From: a bacterium
Lineage (GTDB): Bacteria; CAIWAD01
Length of the DNA stretch: 64,000 nt
Assembly: GCA_030429345.1 (NCBI GenBank)
Contig: JAUIFJ010000005.1
Coordinates: 118,838 to 182,837 of the forward strand
Direction of reading: 5' to 3'
Below the pieces are notes generated by a model. It was not told the DNA's origin, did no database searches, and saw nothing but the letters and a program-made list of their open reading frames with translations. The translations under genes were made by a program, and so were the position numbers. Within the stretch, counting starts at the first letter, position 1. Each line of letters opens with the position of its first letter. Shown here piece by piece: positions 44,378 to 53,802 of the stretch.

Positions 44378-47300
44378 GGGGTCTCCCCGACGGCCTTCTC
44401 CAGGCCGATCGCAGCTTCCTGCTCGTTCAGGCGGACGCCCTTCAGCGATCCCGCCTCGTCTTGCAGTTCCAGTCGGAGCGCCAGCGTTTCCCGGCAGATA
44501 TACTCCCTGTATTCCTCGACGGCGGCACGGACGGAGGCATCGCCGTAGACATCCAGGCGAATGCGGTCCGTGACCTCCAGTCCCTCGTCCTTGCGCAGGT
44601 TCTGCACGCGGTTCACGAGCTCGCGGGCCAGGCCCTCGCGCAGCAGGTCCTCGTCGAGTTCCGTGTCCAGGGCCACGGTGAAGCCCTGTTCGCTGATCAC
44701 GACCAGGCCCTCGCGCTCGCTGCGCTGGATCTGGACGCCTTCCAGGCTTACAGCCTCGCCGAGCACATCGATCGTGCCTTCGCGGTCCAGCTGCTCCAGC
44801 TCATCCACGCCCCAGGCGGCGATCACCTTGGCCGCCTCCGGCATGCGCTTGCCGAAGACCTTGCCCAGGGTGCGATAATTGGCCTTGACCGAAAGGGTCA
44901 CCAGGTCCTGCTCGCGGCGACTGATTTCAACCTGTCGCACATTGAGCTCCTCGCGGATCAGGTCCTCCATGCGGTGCACGAAATCGTCGTCGCTTTCCCT
45001 GCCGACGACCAGCAGCAGCTTGCGCAGGGGCTGGCGCACCTTCAGACCGTGCTTGGCCCGCAGGCTGCGCCCCAGCGAGACTGCGTGATACACCAGGCTC
45101 ATCTCGCGCTCCAGGTCCTCGTCGCGATGCATTCCCTGCCCCTTCGGCCAGCGGCAGAGATGGATGCTCTCCGGCAGGTCGGGCTCGGCCTTGCGCAGCA
45201 GGCGCTGGTGGACGGTCTCCGTGACGAAAGGCAGGAAGGGCGCCAGCACCAGGGTCAGCTCGCGGATCGCCGCGTAGAGGGTGGCGAAGGCCGCCTGCTT
45301 GTCCTCGCCGTCCTCGCTCTTCCAGAAGCGCGCCCGGCTGCGGCGGATATACCAGTTGGAAAGCTCTTCGATGTACTCGCGGATCGCCGTCGAGGCGCTG
45401 AAGACGTCGTAGTCGTCGAGGGCGGTCGACACCTGTGATACGACACGCGTCGTCGCGCTGCGGATCCAGCGGTCGAGTTCCCCGTCGGCCTTCACGGTAG
45501 GCACAGGAGTCCAGTCGTCGACATTGGCGTAGGTGATGAAGAAGCCGACGATGTTCCAGTAGGGAATCAGGATCTCCTTGACCGCGTCGCGCACGGCCTC
45601 CTCGCTGTAGCGCTTCTGGCCCCAGGGCTGGCTGTTGAAGAAGGTCCAGCGCACGGCGTCGGCACCGAACTTCTCCATCAGCTCCATGGGATCGACCACA
45701 TTGCCGAAGGTCTTCGACATCTTGCGGCCGTCCTTGTCGGCGATCAGGCCGGTGCAGATCACATTCTTGAAGCTGCTGCGGTCGGTCAGGATCGTCGAGA
45801 TCACCAGCAGCGTGTAGAACCAGCCCCGTGTCTGGTCCAGGCCTTCGCAGATGAAATCGGCCGGGTACTGGTTCTCGAAATGCGTCTCGCTGCCATCCTT
45901 CGCCGGGTAGCCGTACTGGCCCCAGGGCATCAGGCCGGCGTTGTACCAGCAGTCGAGCAGGAAGGGTTCGCGCCGCATGCGCGTAGTACACTTCGGGCAG
46001 GGAAGCTCGACGTAGTCGATCCAGGGAGCGTGCAGGTCCATCTCCGGATCCAGCGGCTTGCCGGCCAGCTGCTCGAGTTCCTGCTTCGAAGCCACACAGA
46101 CCTGGTGCTCGCAGTCGGGACAGCTCCAGATGGGCATCGGGCTGCCCCAGTAGCGGTCACGGCTGACGCTCCAGTCGACGTTGTTCTCCAGCCAGTTGCC
46201 GAAGCGGCCGTCGCGGATGTGCCCGGGGTACCAATGGATCTCGGAGTTGGCCTGGAGCAGCTCCTCTCGAATGGCCGAGGTGCGGATGAACCAGCTCGTC
46301 CGCGCGAAGTACATCAGCGGGTTCTCGCACTTGTAGCAGTGCGGATAGCTGTGCGTGTGCTTCTCCTTGCCGTGGAGCAGGCCCCGTGAGACAAGATCCT
46401 TGAGGATCTCCACGTCGAGGCCCTCTTCCTTGAAGTAGCGCCCCGCAAAGGCGCCGCAGCCCTCGATGAAGTGCCCCGTCTCGTCCACGTGCTGGATGCG
46501 GGGCAGGTCGTGGGCCTTGATCATGCGGTAATCGTCCTCGCCGTAGAGGGCCAGGTGCACGATGCCCGTACCGTCTTCGGCGGTGACGAAGTCTCCCATC
46601 AGCGTGCGGTGGGCCTTGCGGCCTTCCTCGTCCGGGGCGGCGAAGAAGTCCCAGAGCGGCGTATACTCCAGGTTGTCCAGTTCGCGGCCCTTGACCCGCT
46701 TGAGGATCTCGTGTTCGCCCTCGCCCAGCACCTTCGCCAGCAGCGCTTCCGCGAGCACCACCGTGTCCTCGCCGTCGCGCACGAAGACATAGTCCAGGTC
46801 CGGATTGAGCGCCAGGGCCGTGTTCCCGACCAGGGTCCAGGGCGTTGTCGTCCAGGCGAGGATGTAGGTCCTCTGCTCCCCCTTCAGGGGAAAGCGCGCG
46901 GTCAGGGTCAGGTCGACCACGTCCTTGTAGCCCTGCGCCACCTCGAAGCTCGAGAGGGCCGTGCCACATCGGGCGCAGTAGGGACTGATGCGGTAGTCGC
47001 GGTAGAGCAGGCCCTTTTCCCAGATCTGCTTCAGGACCCACCAGTCGCTCTGGATGTAGTCGTTGGAAAGGGTGGCGTAGGGGTCGTCCAGGTCGAGGAA
47101 GCGCCCGATGCGGCGGATGCTCGTCTCCCACTCGTCCTTGAAGCGGTATACGGTGGAGCGGCAGTACTCCATGAACTTCTCGACACCGTACTCGGGGATC
47201 CTGCTCTTGTCTTCTATGCCCAGCTCGCGCTCGGCCTTGAGCTCCACGGGCAGCCCGTGGGTGTCCCAGCCGGCCTTGCGTACGACACGGAAACCCTGCA

Positions 47301-47541
47301 TGGTCTTGTATCGCGGCCAGAGGTCCTTCAGCGCGCTCTGCAGCATGTGGCCGATGTGCGGCCGCCCGTTGGTCCCCGGAGGGCCGTCGTAGAAGACCCA
47401 GTCGGGGCAGCCCCGGCGCTCGTCGATGCTGCGCTGGAAGACCTGTTCACGGTCCCAGAAATCCAGGATGCCCAGTTCCAGCTCGGGGAAGCGGACCGCT
47501 TCCTCGTGAGGCGTATAGCGATGCGTGTTCTCGGGTGTCAC
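44374..47541 (-). CDS. ileS: Isoleucyl-tRNA synthetase, type 2 (eukaryote-like)
   Basis: The protein has 1055 residues from a GTG at 47541 that overlaps the stop of the upstream phosphorylase gene (GTGA). A longer ATG-type frame is an artefact. The class I motifs are GRPHIGHML and [18 protein letters not shown] and its length (about 1050 rather than 930) are typical of the type 2 enzymes found in eukaryotes, many FCB bacteria and mupirocin-resistant strains. [16 protein letters not shown] marks the editing domain. It charges tRNA-Ile. Low mupirocin sensitivity would be expected from the class, not shown here. Confidence 0.96.
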   Translation of the reverse strand: MTPENTHRYTPHEEAVRFPELELGILDFWDREQVFQRSIDERRGCPDWVFYDGPPGTNGRPHIGHMLQSALKDLWPRYKTMQGFRVVRKAGWDTHGLPVELKAERELGIEDKSRIPEYGVEKFMEYCRSTVYRFKDEWETSIRRIGRFLDLDDPYATLSNDYIQSDWWVLKQIWEKGLLYRDYRISPYCARCGTALSSFEVAQGYKDVVDLTLTARFPLKGEQRTYILAWTTTPWTLVGNTALALNPDLDYVFVRDGEDTVVLAEALLAKVLGEGEHEILKRVKGRELDNLEYTPLWDFFAAPDEEGRKAHRTLMGDFVTAEDGTGIVHLALYGEDDYRMIKAHDLPRIQHVDETGHFIEGCGAFAGRYFKEEGLDVEILKDLVSRGLLHGKEKHTHSYPHCYKCENPLMYFARTSWFIRTSAIREELLQANSEIHWYPGHIRDGRFGNWLENNVDWSVSRDRYWGSPMPIWSCPDCEHQVCVASKQELEQLAGKPLDPEMDLHAPWIDYVELPCPKCTTRMRREPFLLDCWYNAGLMPWGQYGYPAKDGSETHFENQYPADFICEGLDQTRGWFYTLLVISTILTDRSSFKNVICTGLIADKDGRKMSKTFGNVVDPMELMEKFGADAVRWTFFNSQPWGQKRYSEEAVRDAVKEILIPYWNIVGFFITYANVDDWTPVPTVKADGELDRWIRSATTRVVSQVSTALDDYDVFSASTAIREYIEELSNWYIRRSRARFWKSEDGEDKQAAFATLYAAIRELTLVLAPFLPFVTETVHQRLLRKAEPDLPESIHLCRWPKGQGMHRDEDLEREMSLVYHAVSLGRSLRAKHGLKVRQPLRKLLLVVGRESDDDFVHRMEDLIREELNVRQVEISRREQDLVTLSVKANYRTLGKVFGKRMPEAAKVIAAWGVDELEQLDREGTIDVLGEAVSLEGVQIQRSEREGLVVISEQGFTVALDTELDEDLLREGLARELVNRVQNLRKDEGLEVTDRIRLDVYGDASVRAAVEEYREYICRETLALRLELQDEAGSLKGVRLNEQEAAIGLEKAVGETP

Positions 47542-48401
47542 AATGTCTCCACCAATGCCGCGACCAGGGCCGTCATCCCCGGTTCGGCCTTCGCCGCGGT
47601 GGCGAGGATTTCCGCAATGTCGACTTCCTTGAGGGCCTCCGGGAAGCACTCGTCGGTGACGACGCTGATGCCGAAGACGCGCAGGCCCATGTGGCGTGCG
47701 ACAATGCATTCGGGCACCGTGCTCATGCCGACCACGTCCGCTCCCATGACACGCAGCATGCGGTATTCGGCGCGTGTCTCGAGATTCGGCCCGGCCACAG
47801 CCACGTAGACGCCCTTCTGCACGGGGATCCTGTGCTCCAGGGCCAACTCCTCGGCCTTGCGGATCAGCGCGCGGTCGTAGGGCGCGCTCATGTCGGGAAA
47901 GCGCGGCCAGACGGGTTCGGTGTCCGGGTTGTCGATGTTGGGGCCGATCAGCGGATTGTCGCCCAGCAGGTTGATGTGGTCTTCCATGATCATCACGTCG
48001 CCGGCGCGATACTGCGGATTGACGCAGCCGCAGGCGTTGCTGACCAGCAATGTGTCGATGCCGAGGCGCTGCATCACGCGGACCGGAAAGGTCAGCTGCT
48101 GCATGCTATAGCCCTCGTAGTAGTGGAAGCGTCCCTGCATCACGAGCACGGTCCGTCCGCGCAGCCTGCCGAAGAGCAGCCTGCCGTGATGGCTTTCCAC
48201 GGTCGAAACGGGAAAGTGCGGGATGTCGTCGTAGACGAGCTCCCGGACATCCTCCAGCTCGCGCGCCAGGCCGCCCAGGCCCGTGCCCAGGATGATGCCC
48301 GCGTCCAGGGCCGCTCCTCCGGTGAAGGAGCGCACACGCGCGGCGGCCTCCTCGATCCTGTCCAGGTGGACGGCGGCTTCAGTTCTGTGATCCATCCTCA
48401 T
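47538..48401 (-). CDS. punA: Purine nucleoside phosphorylase
   Basis: The protein has 287 residues. The PNP class II signature is present: [93 protein letters not shown]. It phosphorolyses purine nucleosides to base plus ribose-1-phosphate. An ATG at 48395 is an equally possible start. The gene overlaps divIVA upstream and ileS downstream. It is an insertion relative to the conserved divIVA-ileS order known from Firmicutes. Confidence 0.94.
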   Translation of the reverse strand: MRMDHRTEAAVHLDRIEEAAARVRSFTGGAALDAGIILGTGLGGLARELEDVRELVYDDIPHFPVSTVESHHGRLLFGRLRGRTVLVMQGRFHYYEGYSMQQLTFPVRVMQRLGIDTLLVSNACGCVNPQYRAGDVMIMEDHINLLGDNPLIGPNIDNPDTEPVWPRFPDMSAPYDRALIRKAEELALEHRIPVQKGVYVAVAGPNLETRAEYRMLRVMGADVVGMSTVPECIVARHMGLRVFGISVVTDECFPEALKEVDIAEILATAAKAEPGMTALVAALVETL

Positions 48402-48945
48402 CCCTGTAGAGCGGGGCCTGCCGGCCCTCGTTGTCGGAATCTTTCTTCTTTTCCTCCGTCGTACGGGGCGAGGCGGGCGCTTCCGGCTCCTCGACCCTTG
48501 CCGCAGCCAGCACTTCCAGCAGGTCCAGCTGCCCCTTGAGCAGGGCGCGAATCCGTGTCACAAAGGAGGTACGCTGGGCCTCGACGCCGACAAGGTCCGC
48601 CCGCAGGGCGGCCAGCTCCTCGCGGCTCCGGCGCTGGATCTCGGCGGCATCGACTTCCGCCTGCTTGAGGATCAGCTCGGCCTCGCGCCGGGCCTGCTCG
48701 CGGGTTTCCTGTGTCGAGTTCTGCACGGCCATCAGCGTATCCCGCAGGCCGTCCTCCATCGACTTGTAGTTGCGGACCTGGCTTTCCAGCTCCTCGATGC
48801 GGGCGCGGGCGCTTTCGAGTTCGCGCTCGCGCTCCTCGGCCTGCTCGGCGACCGTGTCGAGAAAGGCCTGGACCTCTTCCGTGTCCAGTCCTCGCATGGC
48901 CTTGGTGAAAGTGGTCTTGCGAATGTCGTTCGGACTCAGGCGCAT
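48379..48945 (-). CDS. divIVA: DivIVA-family coiled-coil polarity/division protein
   Basis: The protein has 188 residues. The N-terminal lipid-binding signature is clear ([34 protein letters not shown]), followed by a continuous coiled coil to about 145 and an acidic/Lys-rich disordered tail. DivIVA proteins recognise curved membrane at septa and poles and recruit partners. A gene of this family in an FCB-like genome next to yggT is notable, since it is best known from Gram-positives. It starts 8 bp after yggT and overlaps the phosphorylase gene. Confidence 0.92.
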   Translation of the reverse strand: MRLSPNDIRKTTFTKAMRGLDTEEVQAFLDTVAEQAEERERELESARARIEELESQVRNYKSMEDGLRDTLMAVQNSTQETREQARREAELILKQAEVDAAEIQRRSREELAALRADLVGVEAQRTSFVTRIRALLKGQLDLLEVLAAARVEEPEAPASPRTTEEKKKDSDNEGRQAPLYRDEDGSQN

Positions 48946-48953
48946 AGGATGTC

Positions 48954-49223
48954 CTACAGGATGAAGAAGAGGATCCTCTTGGCCACGTGGACCAGCAGGA
49001 TCGCGATGATCGGACTGATGTCGACCGGCAGCTCGTTGACAGCCGGCAGGTAGCGGTCGGAGGCGCTGCGGATCGACTGGAAGAGGGGCTGCGTGATCCG
49101 TTCAATGCCCTGGACAACCTGGTTGTCGCCGCCGATGCGCATCCAGCTCATCACGGCCGCGGCAATGATCACGACGATGTAGGCCTGCGCCAGCAGTTGA
49201 ATGATGTTCTCCATGGGAGACAT
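48954..49223 (-). CDS. yggT: YggT-family membrane protein
   Basis: The protein has 89 residues from the ATG at 49223 (AAAGGA upstream). Two hydrophobic helices (QLLAQAYIVVIIAAAVMSWM and PIIAILLVHVAKRILFFIL) flank the family motif of the loop (ERITQPLFQSIRS). The family is linked to division and osmotic tolerance (YlmG). Longer frames to 49265 are less likely. It lies between yggS and divIVA as ylmG does in B. subtilis. Confidence 0.9.
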   Translation of the reverse strand: MSPMENIIQLLAQAYIVVIIAAAVMSWMRIGGDNQVVQGIERITQPLFQSIRSASDRYLPAVNELPVDISPIIAILLVHVAKRILFFIL

Positions 49224-49270
49224 ATCGGATCCTTTCCTTGTCCGGAGCCCACTACCGGGCCCCACTGGAC

Positions 49271-49966
49271 TTATGCATACAACAGCCGTCCGATGCGCAA
49301 CAGGGTCGCGCCTTCCTCGACGGCCACCTCGAAATCGCCGCTCATGCCCATGGACAATTCGGGCAGGGGATGTCGTTCGTCGGCCAGGCTTTCGCGCAGC
49401 TCATGCAGACGACGGAACGCGGGGCGGGCCTCCTCCGCGGGACCGGCGGCGGCCATGCCCATCAGGCCTTCGATGGCCAATCCCGGCAAACTCCGCAGTT
49501 CGGGCCACAGTTCCTTCAGGTCTTCTGCCGCAAAGCCCTGCTTGTTCTCCTCGCCGGAGATGTTGACCTGCAGAAGGATCCGCTGGACCAGGCCCGCTGC
49601 CCGGGCTCTTCGATCCACCTCCTGCGCCAGCGGCAGACTGTCGATCGCGTGCAGCAGGGAAAAGGCGCCGACCAGGCGGCGTACCTTGTTGCGCTGGATC
49701 GGGCCGATAAAGTGCCACTCCAGGGGACGGCATTCCGCAGGCTGCTGACCGAAGAAGTCCAGTTTCGGCAAGGCCGCCTGCATACGGTTCTCGGCGAAGA
49801 TCTCCAGTCCGCCCTGGCGCAGCTCGAGCATCTGCCCGGCTTCCAGGTACTTGGTCACACCGACAATGCGAATCTCATGACGACGGCCGCCGCGCTCCAT
49901 GGCGTCGCGTATGGTGGAATGGACTTCCTCCAGCCGCCTGCGCAGGTCCTCGGCACCGGTCTTCAT
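49271..49966 (-). CDS. yggS: YggS/PLPBP-family pyridoxal-phosphate-binding protein
   Basis: The protein has 231 residues from the ATG at 49966 (AAGGGG upstream). The PLP lysine is in VGVTKYLEA. HFIGPIQRNKVRRLV and LLQVNISGEENKQGF are family hallmarks, and LSMGMSGDFEVAVEEGATLLRIG closes the barrel. It has no catalytic reaction of its own and tunes vitamin B6 and amino-acid homeostasis. It is the first gene of the chain running down to rluD. Confidence 0.94.
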   Translation of the reverse strand: MKTGAEDLRRRLEEVHSTIRDAMERGGRRHEIRIVGVTKYLEAGQMLELRQGGLEIFAENRMQAALPKLDFFGQQPAECRPLEWHFIGPIQRNKVRRLVGAFSLLHAIDSLPLAQEVDRRARAAGLVQRILLQVNISGEENKQGFAAEDLKELWPELRSLPGLAIEGLMGMAAAGPAEEARPAFRRLHELRESLADERHPLPELSMGMSGDFEVAVEEGATLLRIGRLLYA

Positions 49967-50031
49967 CGAATCCCCTTTGTCGGAAACCTTATAATATAGG
50001 GAAGGCGCGTCCAAGTTCGGGCGGCAAAAGC
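49967..50031. promoter_or_regulatory. Short divergent promoter region
   Basis: In the 65 bp between yggS and the membrane-protein gene, TATAAT at about 49990-49995 is the only strong -10-like element on the plus strand. The same AT-rich stretch gives TATATT on the minus strand. No well-spaced -35 box accompanies either, so assignment to one strand is uncertain. Confidence 0.4.
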
Positions 50032-50745
50032 ATGGGAGACGGCGTGGACAGACCTTTTCAGCACGGACTCAGCCTGTTGGGCGCCGCCTTTCGCGTATGG
50101 CAGCAGGAAGCCCTGCGCTTCGTGCTTTTCGGCGCTTTCATGACCTTCGTCGTGCTGATCAGCGGGCAGGTTCCCCTGCTGGGAATTCCTCTTTCGGCGG
50201 GGCTGCAGGGGCCGCTTGAGGCCGGGCCGGTCTACGCGACCCTGAAAATCCTGCGGGGCGGGCGGCCGGATACGACCGAGTTCCTAGGCGGCTCACGCCT
50301 GATGGCGCCTCTCTTCCTGGTCTCTCTTCTGGCCAATATGGCGGGCTTCGTCGGCCTGTTCCTCTTCGTGATTCCCGGGCTTCTCATCAGCACCTGGTGG
50401 CTGATGGCGATCGCCGAGATGGCGGTCAAGCCGCAGGCGTCCTTGTGGAACGTGATGCAGGAAAGCGGTGCCAAAATGAAGCCGGTCTTCTTTACCGGAT
50501 TCCTGCTGGTGTTCATTTTCACGATCCTCGAGGCCGTTGTCACACTTCCGGCTCTGCAGAGCATGCTCGAAGACAACACGCCCGGCGCGCAGGCAATTTT
50601 CCCGGTGTTCCTGGCCCAGACCCTTCTGACGCCAATCGGCGGAATTGCCGTGACCCTGCTCTTCATCGAACGCAGTCCCGACGTGGCTGCCAAGCTGAAT
50701 CTGGCGGCGAAGGGGCCGGATCCAGACGAGGAAGCGGCCGGCTAG
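50032..50745 (+). CDS. Polytopic membrane protein of unknown function
   Basis: The protein has 237 residues. Four or five hydrophobic helices are visible (about 30-52, 92-120, 155-178, 200-220). The pattern FRVWQQEALRFVLFGAFMTFVVLI and LFLFVIPGLLISTWWLMA, with a repeated helix unit, resembles the DUF975/glycerophosphoryl-diester-phosphodiesterase membrane-domain type, but no family is certain. An acidic cytoplasmic tail follows. It is divergent from yggS and is followed by a convergent gap with two family 2 repeats. Confidence 0.8.
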   Translation: MGDGVDRPFQHGLSLLGAAFRVWQQEALRFVLFGAFMTFVVLISGQVPLLGIPLSAGLQGPLEAGPVYATLKILRGGRPDTTEFLGGSRLMAPLFLVSLLANMAGFVGLFLFVIPGLLISTWWLMAIAEMAVKPQASLWNVMQESGAKMKPVFFTGFLLVFIFTILEAVVTLPALQSMLEDNTPGAQAIFPVFLAQTLLTPIGGIAVTLLFIERSPDVAAKLNLAAKGPDPDEEAAG

Positions 50746-50820
50746 CGCAATCCGCCCTTCAAGCCGGAATGTGTCGGCGGTGAGAGGGTATTGGCGTGTA
50801 GGGAAGGGTGTGCGGGGAGG

Positions 50821-50875
50821 GTGTGCACGCTCCTACTCACAGTGCACAGCTTTGTTGCCACAAAAGTCCCTAACA
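50821..50875 (+). repeat. Interspersed repeat family 2, copy 1
   Basis: The 55-bp unit begins TGTGCACGCTCCTACTCACA and ends AGTCCCTAACAC. TGTGCAC and GTGCACA at its start can form a 7-bp stem around a 13-nt loop. It is identical over 55 bases to the copy at 51032. A more variable GGACA-containing segment follows each copy. Confidence 0.9.
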
Positions 50876-51031
50876 CGACTTCCCGCTCACTGGACAGATA
50901 GCGCTAAATGGGCAATTGCACCGTATTGTCCTCTCCGCGGGTCAATCAGGATGTATACCTCTTTGACCAGAATGCGGGTGCGGATCCGCCTCCCCTCGCC
51001 GTGAGGGGCAGTGGTGGGAGTGTTGGGTGAG

Positions 51032-51086
51032 TGTGCACGCTCCTACTCACAGTGCACAGCTTTGTTGCCACAAAAGTCCCTAACAC
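51032..51086 (+). repeat. Interspersed repeat family 2, copy 2
   Basis: Identical over 55 bases to copy 1, 211 bp away in the same orientation, in the gap between convergent genes (50746-51169). The bases flanking the two copies are unrelated. The gap holds no gene. Confidence 0.9.
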
Positions 51087-51169
51087 ATATTCACCCATTC
51101 CGGACAAAATGCGCCAATCCTGCAGAAGCAGAACTCTGTCCAGCCATTCGGGCATGTGAAGACGTGCTG

Positions 51170-52330
51170 TCACTTCAACAACAGCACCTTCTGCGTCTCC
51201 CCCAACCCGGAGGCGTGCACCAGGTGTACCAGGTATAGTCCACCAGGCCATGCCCCTGCGTCCAGGTGCAGGCTGTGCTCGCCGGCCCCCTGATCCCGTA
51301 TCACATTCATCCGCAATCCCCCAGAGATGTCATACACCAATAGGCGGATTTCCCCCGGGGTCGCCTGCCGCCAGCGTATGCGCGTCGCGGGATTGAAGGG
51401 ATTCGGGGCGGCGGGCAGCAGCTCGATGACGCCCGGCAGAGTGTTGTCGTTCCTGCCGGATACGGAAACCTGCTCCAATCCAGTGATCACGCGGACACGG
51501 TCGGTGCTGGCCAGGGTCTCGATCACGAAAAGCGTATCCCCTTCGGACGAGGCGCAGATGCCGTTCGGGTGGCGAAATCTCGCTTCCAGGGCGGGGCCAT
51601 CCAGCTGCCCCTGTGTTCCCGTGCCGGCAAAGACCTCCACCTCGCCATCCGGTGATACACGGTATACGCGGTGGCCGCTCAAGGCCGTGGCATAGATGAA
51701 GCCGCCGGCAAGAGCCATCTGGCCGATCTTGTACTGGCCGACCGAGGGGATGGTGGCGAAGGGTTCATGGGTACCGTCCGGCGAAATGCGGGTGATCTGT
51801 CCGTCATAGACGTTTCCCGCGTAGACGAAGCCTTCCGCGTCCCGCACCATTCCGCCAGGCCGGTTGATGCTGCCGCCCGATGCCCAGATCTCCTGGCTGC
51901 CATCCGGTCGAAGACGGCGAATGTCTCCCGCCGAGCTGACCGGATTCCGCGACACGAGCAGATCCCCGTTCTCCAGGCGCAGCAGACCGTGCGGCCCGGT
52001 ACCGGCAGGGCGCGTGTCGAGCACATCCCCTTCCGGCGAGACCGTGCTCAGCGAGTTCCCGCTCCAGTTCGTCACATACAGCGTGTCCTCTTCGCCGAAC
52101 ACCGGCTGAATCGGCCCTCCGAGCCCGGAGGCATGCACGGATCTGGATCCATCCTGGGTGATCCGGTGGATCTGGCTCCGGTTCCAGCCGCCACCGCAAT
52201 ACAGAGCGCGATCCGGCCCCTGAATCAGTCCATCCATCTCCACGTTCTCTTCAAGCAGGATCGAACTCACCTGCTGCCCCCGGACCGGAGCGATCACGGC
52301 CATGCCCAGCAAAAACAACCAGATCTTCAT
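51170..52330 (-). CDS. Secreted NHL/SMP-30-like beta-propeller protein with sorting module
   Basis: The protein has 386 residues. A signal peptide ends near PVRGQ. Repeated strands (DGLIQGPDRALYCGG, LYVTNWSGNSLSTVSPEGDV, HGLLRLENGDLLVSRN, PGGMVRDAEGFVYAGNVYDG, NGICASSEGDTLFVIET) form a six-bladed propeller to about 295. The last ~85 residues are a sorting module (APNPFNPATRIRW, VYDISGGLR, PGGLYLVHL, end VLLLK). Propellers of this type bind sugars or lactones; the ligand is unknown. The gene starts 76 bp after the AraC-type gene and may be its target or operon partner. Confidence 0.87.
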   Translation of the reverse strand: MKIWLFLLGMAVIAPVRGQQVSSILLEENVEMDGLIQGPDRALYCGGGWNRSQIHRITQDGSRSVHASGLGGPIQPVFGEEDTLYVTNWSGNSLSTVSPEGDVLDTRPAGTGPHGLLRLENGDLLVSRNPVSSAGDIRRLRPDGSQEIWASGGSINRPGGMVRDAEGFVYAGNVYDGQITRISPDGTHEPFATIPSVGQYKIGQMALAGGFIYATALSGHRVYRVSPDGEVEVFAGTGTQGQLDGPALEARFRHPNGICASSEGDTLFVIETLASTDRVRVITGLEQVSVSGRNDNTLPGVIELLPAAPNPFNPATRIRWRQATPGEIRLLVYDISGGLRMNVIRDQGAGEHSLHLDAGAWPGGLYLVHLVHASGLGETQKVLLLK

Positions 52331-52406
52331 GAAGCCTCCTTGTTTGATGCTTCAAGAAAGGCTGCGCGAAGGTCTGAATCGTCCGATTGGATCGAATGAG
52401 ACCTCT

Positions 52407-53624
52407 TCAGGGCTGATGCGTGATGGGGTTTCCATTGTCGGAGGCGGAAACGCTCTTGCGGTAGGCGCCGGGAGTCAAGCCGGTTTCCTTGCGGAAGATG
52501 CGGTTGAAGGTGCCCTTGTTTCGGAACCCGCATTCGTTGGCAATCGCCAGGATGCTCCAGGAAGCATGCCGCGGATCCGTGAGCAGGCGTTGGCAGGCAC
52601 TGACGCGCCAGGAATTGACGAAGTCGAAGAAGCTCTGCCCCAGCTCCTGATTCAGGAGTCGGCTCAACTGATGAGCACTCAAGTCGCAATGCTCCGCCAG
52701 TTCGGCGAGGCGCAGGTCCTCCTTCCGATACAACCCCTCTTCCATGGCGGCGTCGAGACGCTGACGAAGTTCCCGCACCTCTTCCAAAGAGAAGGGGGAT
52801 GGCACCTTGCTGCGCGCAACGGTTTCGGGCACTGGATCGATGGGAGGCGCAGGGTCCTCGATCGGGTTGTTCCCGGCGGTAGAAAACGAGTCCGGTTGCT
52901 GGATGGCGGCATAGCCGATTGCGTGGATCGTCAAGGAGAGCAACAGAAGCCAGATCCGGTCGATCTCCACGCCGTAGCCACCAAAACCAAGAAGTGCGAG
53001 CAACAACAGGAAGTAGATCCCGCAGTAGAGGCTGAAGCCCTGGCTCATGCGACGAAGCCAGCGCAGTGATGCGGCAGTGGCCGTATCCGCGCTGCCTGCG
53101 CGGTGCCGGCGCTCCCCCCTCCGCAGCAGGCGCACCGACAGCGCAGCGTATACGGACAGTTGCGCCGCATGGAAGAGGATCACGAGAGCCAGGGATAGCG
53201 AGATCTCAGTAGTCTCCCAGGGCGGGTGCGCCATCATGTAGCCGGCCTTGATCGAAGGCGTCAATGTGAGCCATGGCCACACCGTATACAACAGATACAA
53301 CGCAGGCACGGCATGCAGCGCCGTGTGCCAGCGAAAGGGTGCCGGGATGCCAAGGGAACGTCTCACATAGAGATAGAACAGGGGGCCGATCAGGTAGATC
53401 AACGGCCAGGTGCTGCCGCCCAAATGGGGAAAGCGCCAGGCAAGACCGTTGATCGCCAGCAGGATCTCGCCCAGATGCAGCGCAAGAATGGCCAGGATCA
53501 GCGCCAGCGTGCGATTGGCGGCGCGGTTTCCCCGGCGGTAGAAGACGAAGACCCCCGCCAGAAACAAGCCGTGGAATACACCGAAGAGGATCCCCAGGCT
53601 GAGCAGTTCCTGGAAGAGCGTCAT
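52407..53624 (-). CDS. Membrane-anchored AraC-family transcriptional regulator
   Basis: The protein has 405 residues. Seven or so hydrophobic helices fill 1-245 (LGILFGVFHGLFLAGVFVFY, LALILAILALHLGEILLAI, WPLIYLIGPLFYLYV, ...LLLLALLGFGG). A linker runs to about 285, then a C-terminal AraC DNA-binding domain (about 300-395; LRLAELAEHCDLSAHQLSRLLNQELGQSFFDFVNSWRV, then ILAIANECGFRNKGTFNRIFRKETGLTPGAYRKS). This is the seven-helix-plus-AraC layout known from Bacteroidota. It probably senses an envelope signal directly. The propeller gene downstream is the likely target. Confidence 0.92.
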   Translation of the reverse strand: MTLFQELLSLGILFGVFHGLFLAGVFVFYRRGNRAANRTLALILAILALHLGEILLAINGLAWRFPHLGGSTWPLIYLIGPLFYLYVRRSLGIPAPFRWHTALHAVPALYLLYTVWPWLTLTPSIKAGYMMAHPPWETTEISLSLALVILFHAAQLSVYAALSVRLLRRGERRHRAGSADTATAASLRWLRRMSQGFSLYCGIYFLLLLALLGFGGYGVEIDRIWLLLLSLTIHAIGYAAIQQPDSFSTAGNNPIEDPAPPIDPVPETVARSKVPSPFSLEEVRELRQRLDAAMEEGLYRKEDLRLAELAEHCDLSAHQLSRLLNQELGQSFFDFVNSWRVSACQRLLTDPRHASWSILAIANECGFRNKGTFNRIFRKETGLTPGAYRKSVSASDNGNPITHQP

Positions 53625-53667
53625 CTACACCCCCACAATGGCGACACTCCTGGCAGGGCTGGGCAAT

Positions 53668-53722
53668 CCTGCACGCTCCTACTCACAGTGCACAGCTTTG
53701 TTGCCAAAAAAATCCCTAACAC
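53668..53722 (+). repeat. Interspersed repeat family 2, copy 3
   Basis: Matches copies 1 and 2 over 55 bases with about four substitutions (TTGCCAAAAAAATCCC). The pairing arms at its start are partly lost (CCTGCAC). It lies between the AraC-type start and the methyltransferase end. Confidence 0.85.
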
Positions 53723-53802
53723 TTATTCCAGGATATCAGACAGTATTCCACAGTTCCGCCAATCCGCAGCTATGTCCAGGCTGCGGTACAGTCCTTCACG
53801 CC

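Noticed and set aside
50821-51086. Insertion-sequence ends
   Set aside because: The two identical units are direct, not inverted, and enclose no transposase-like frame.
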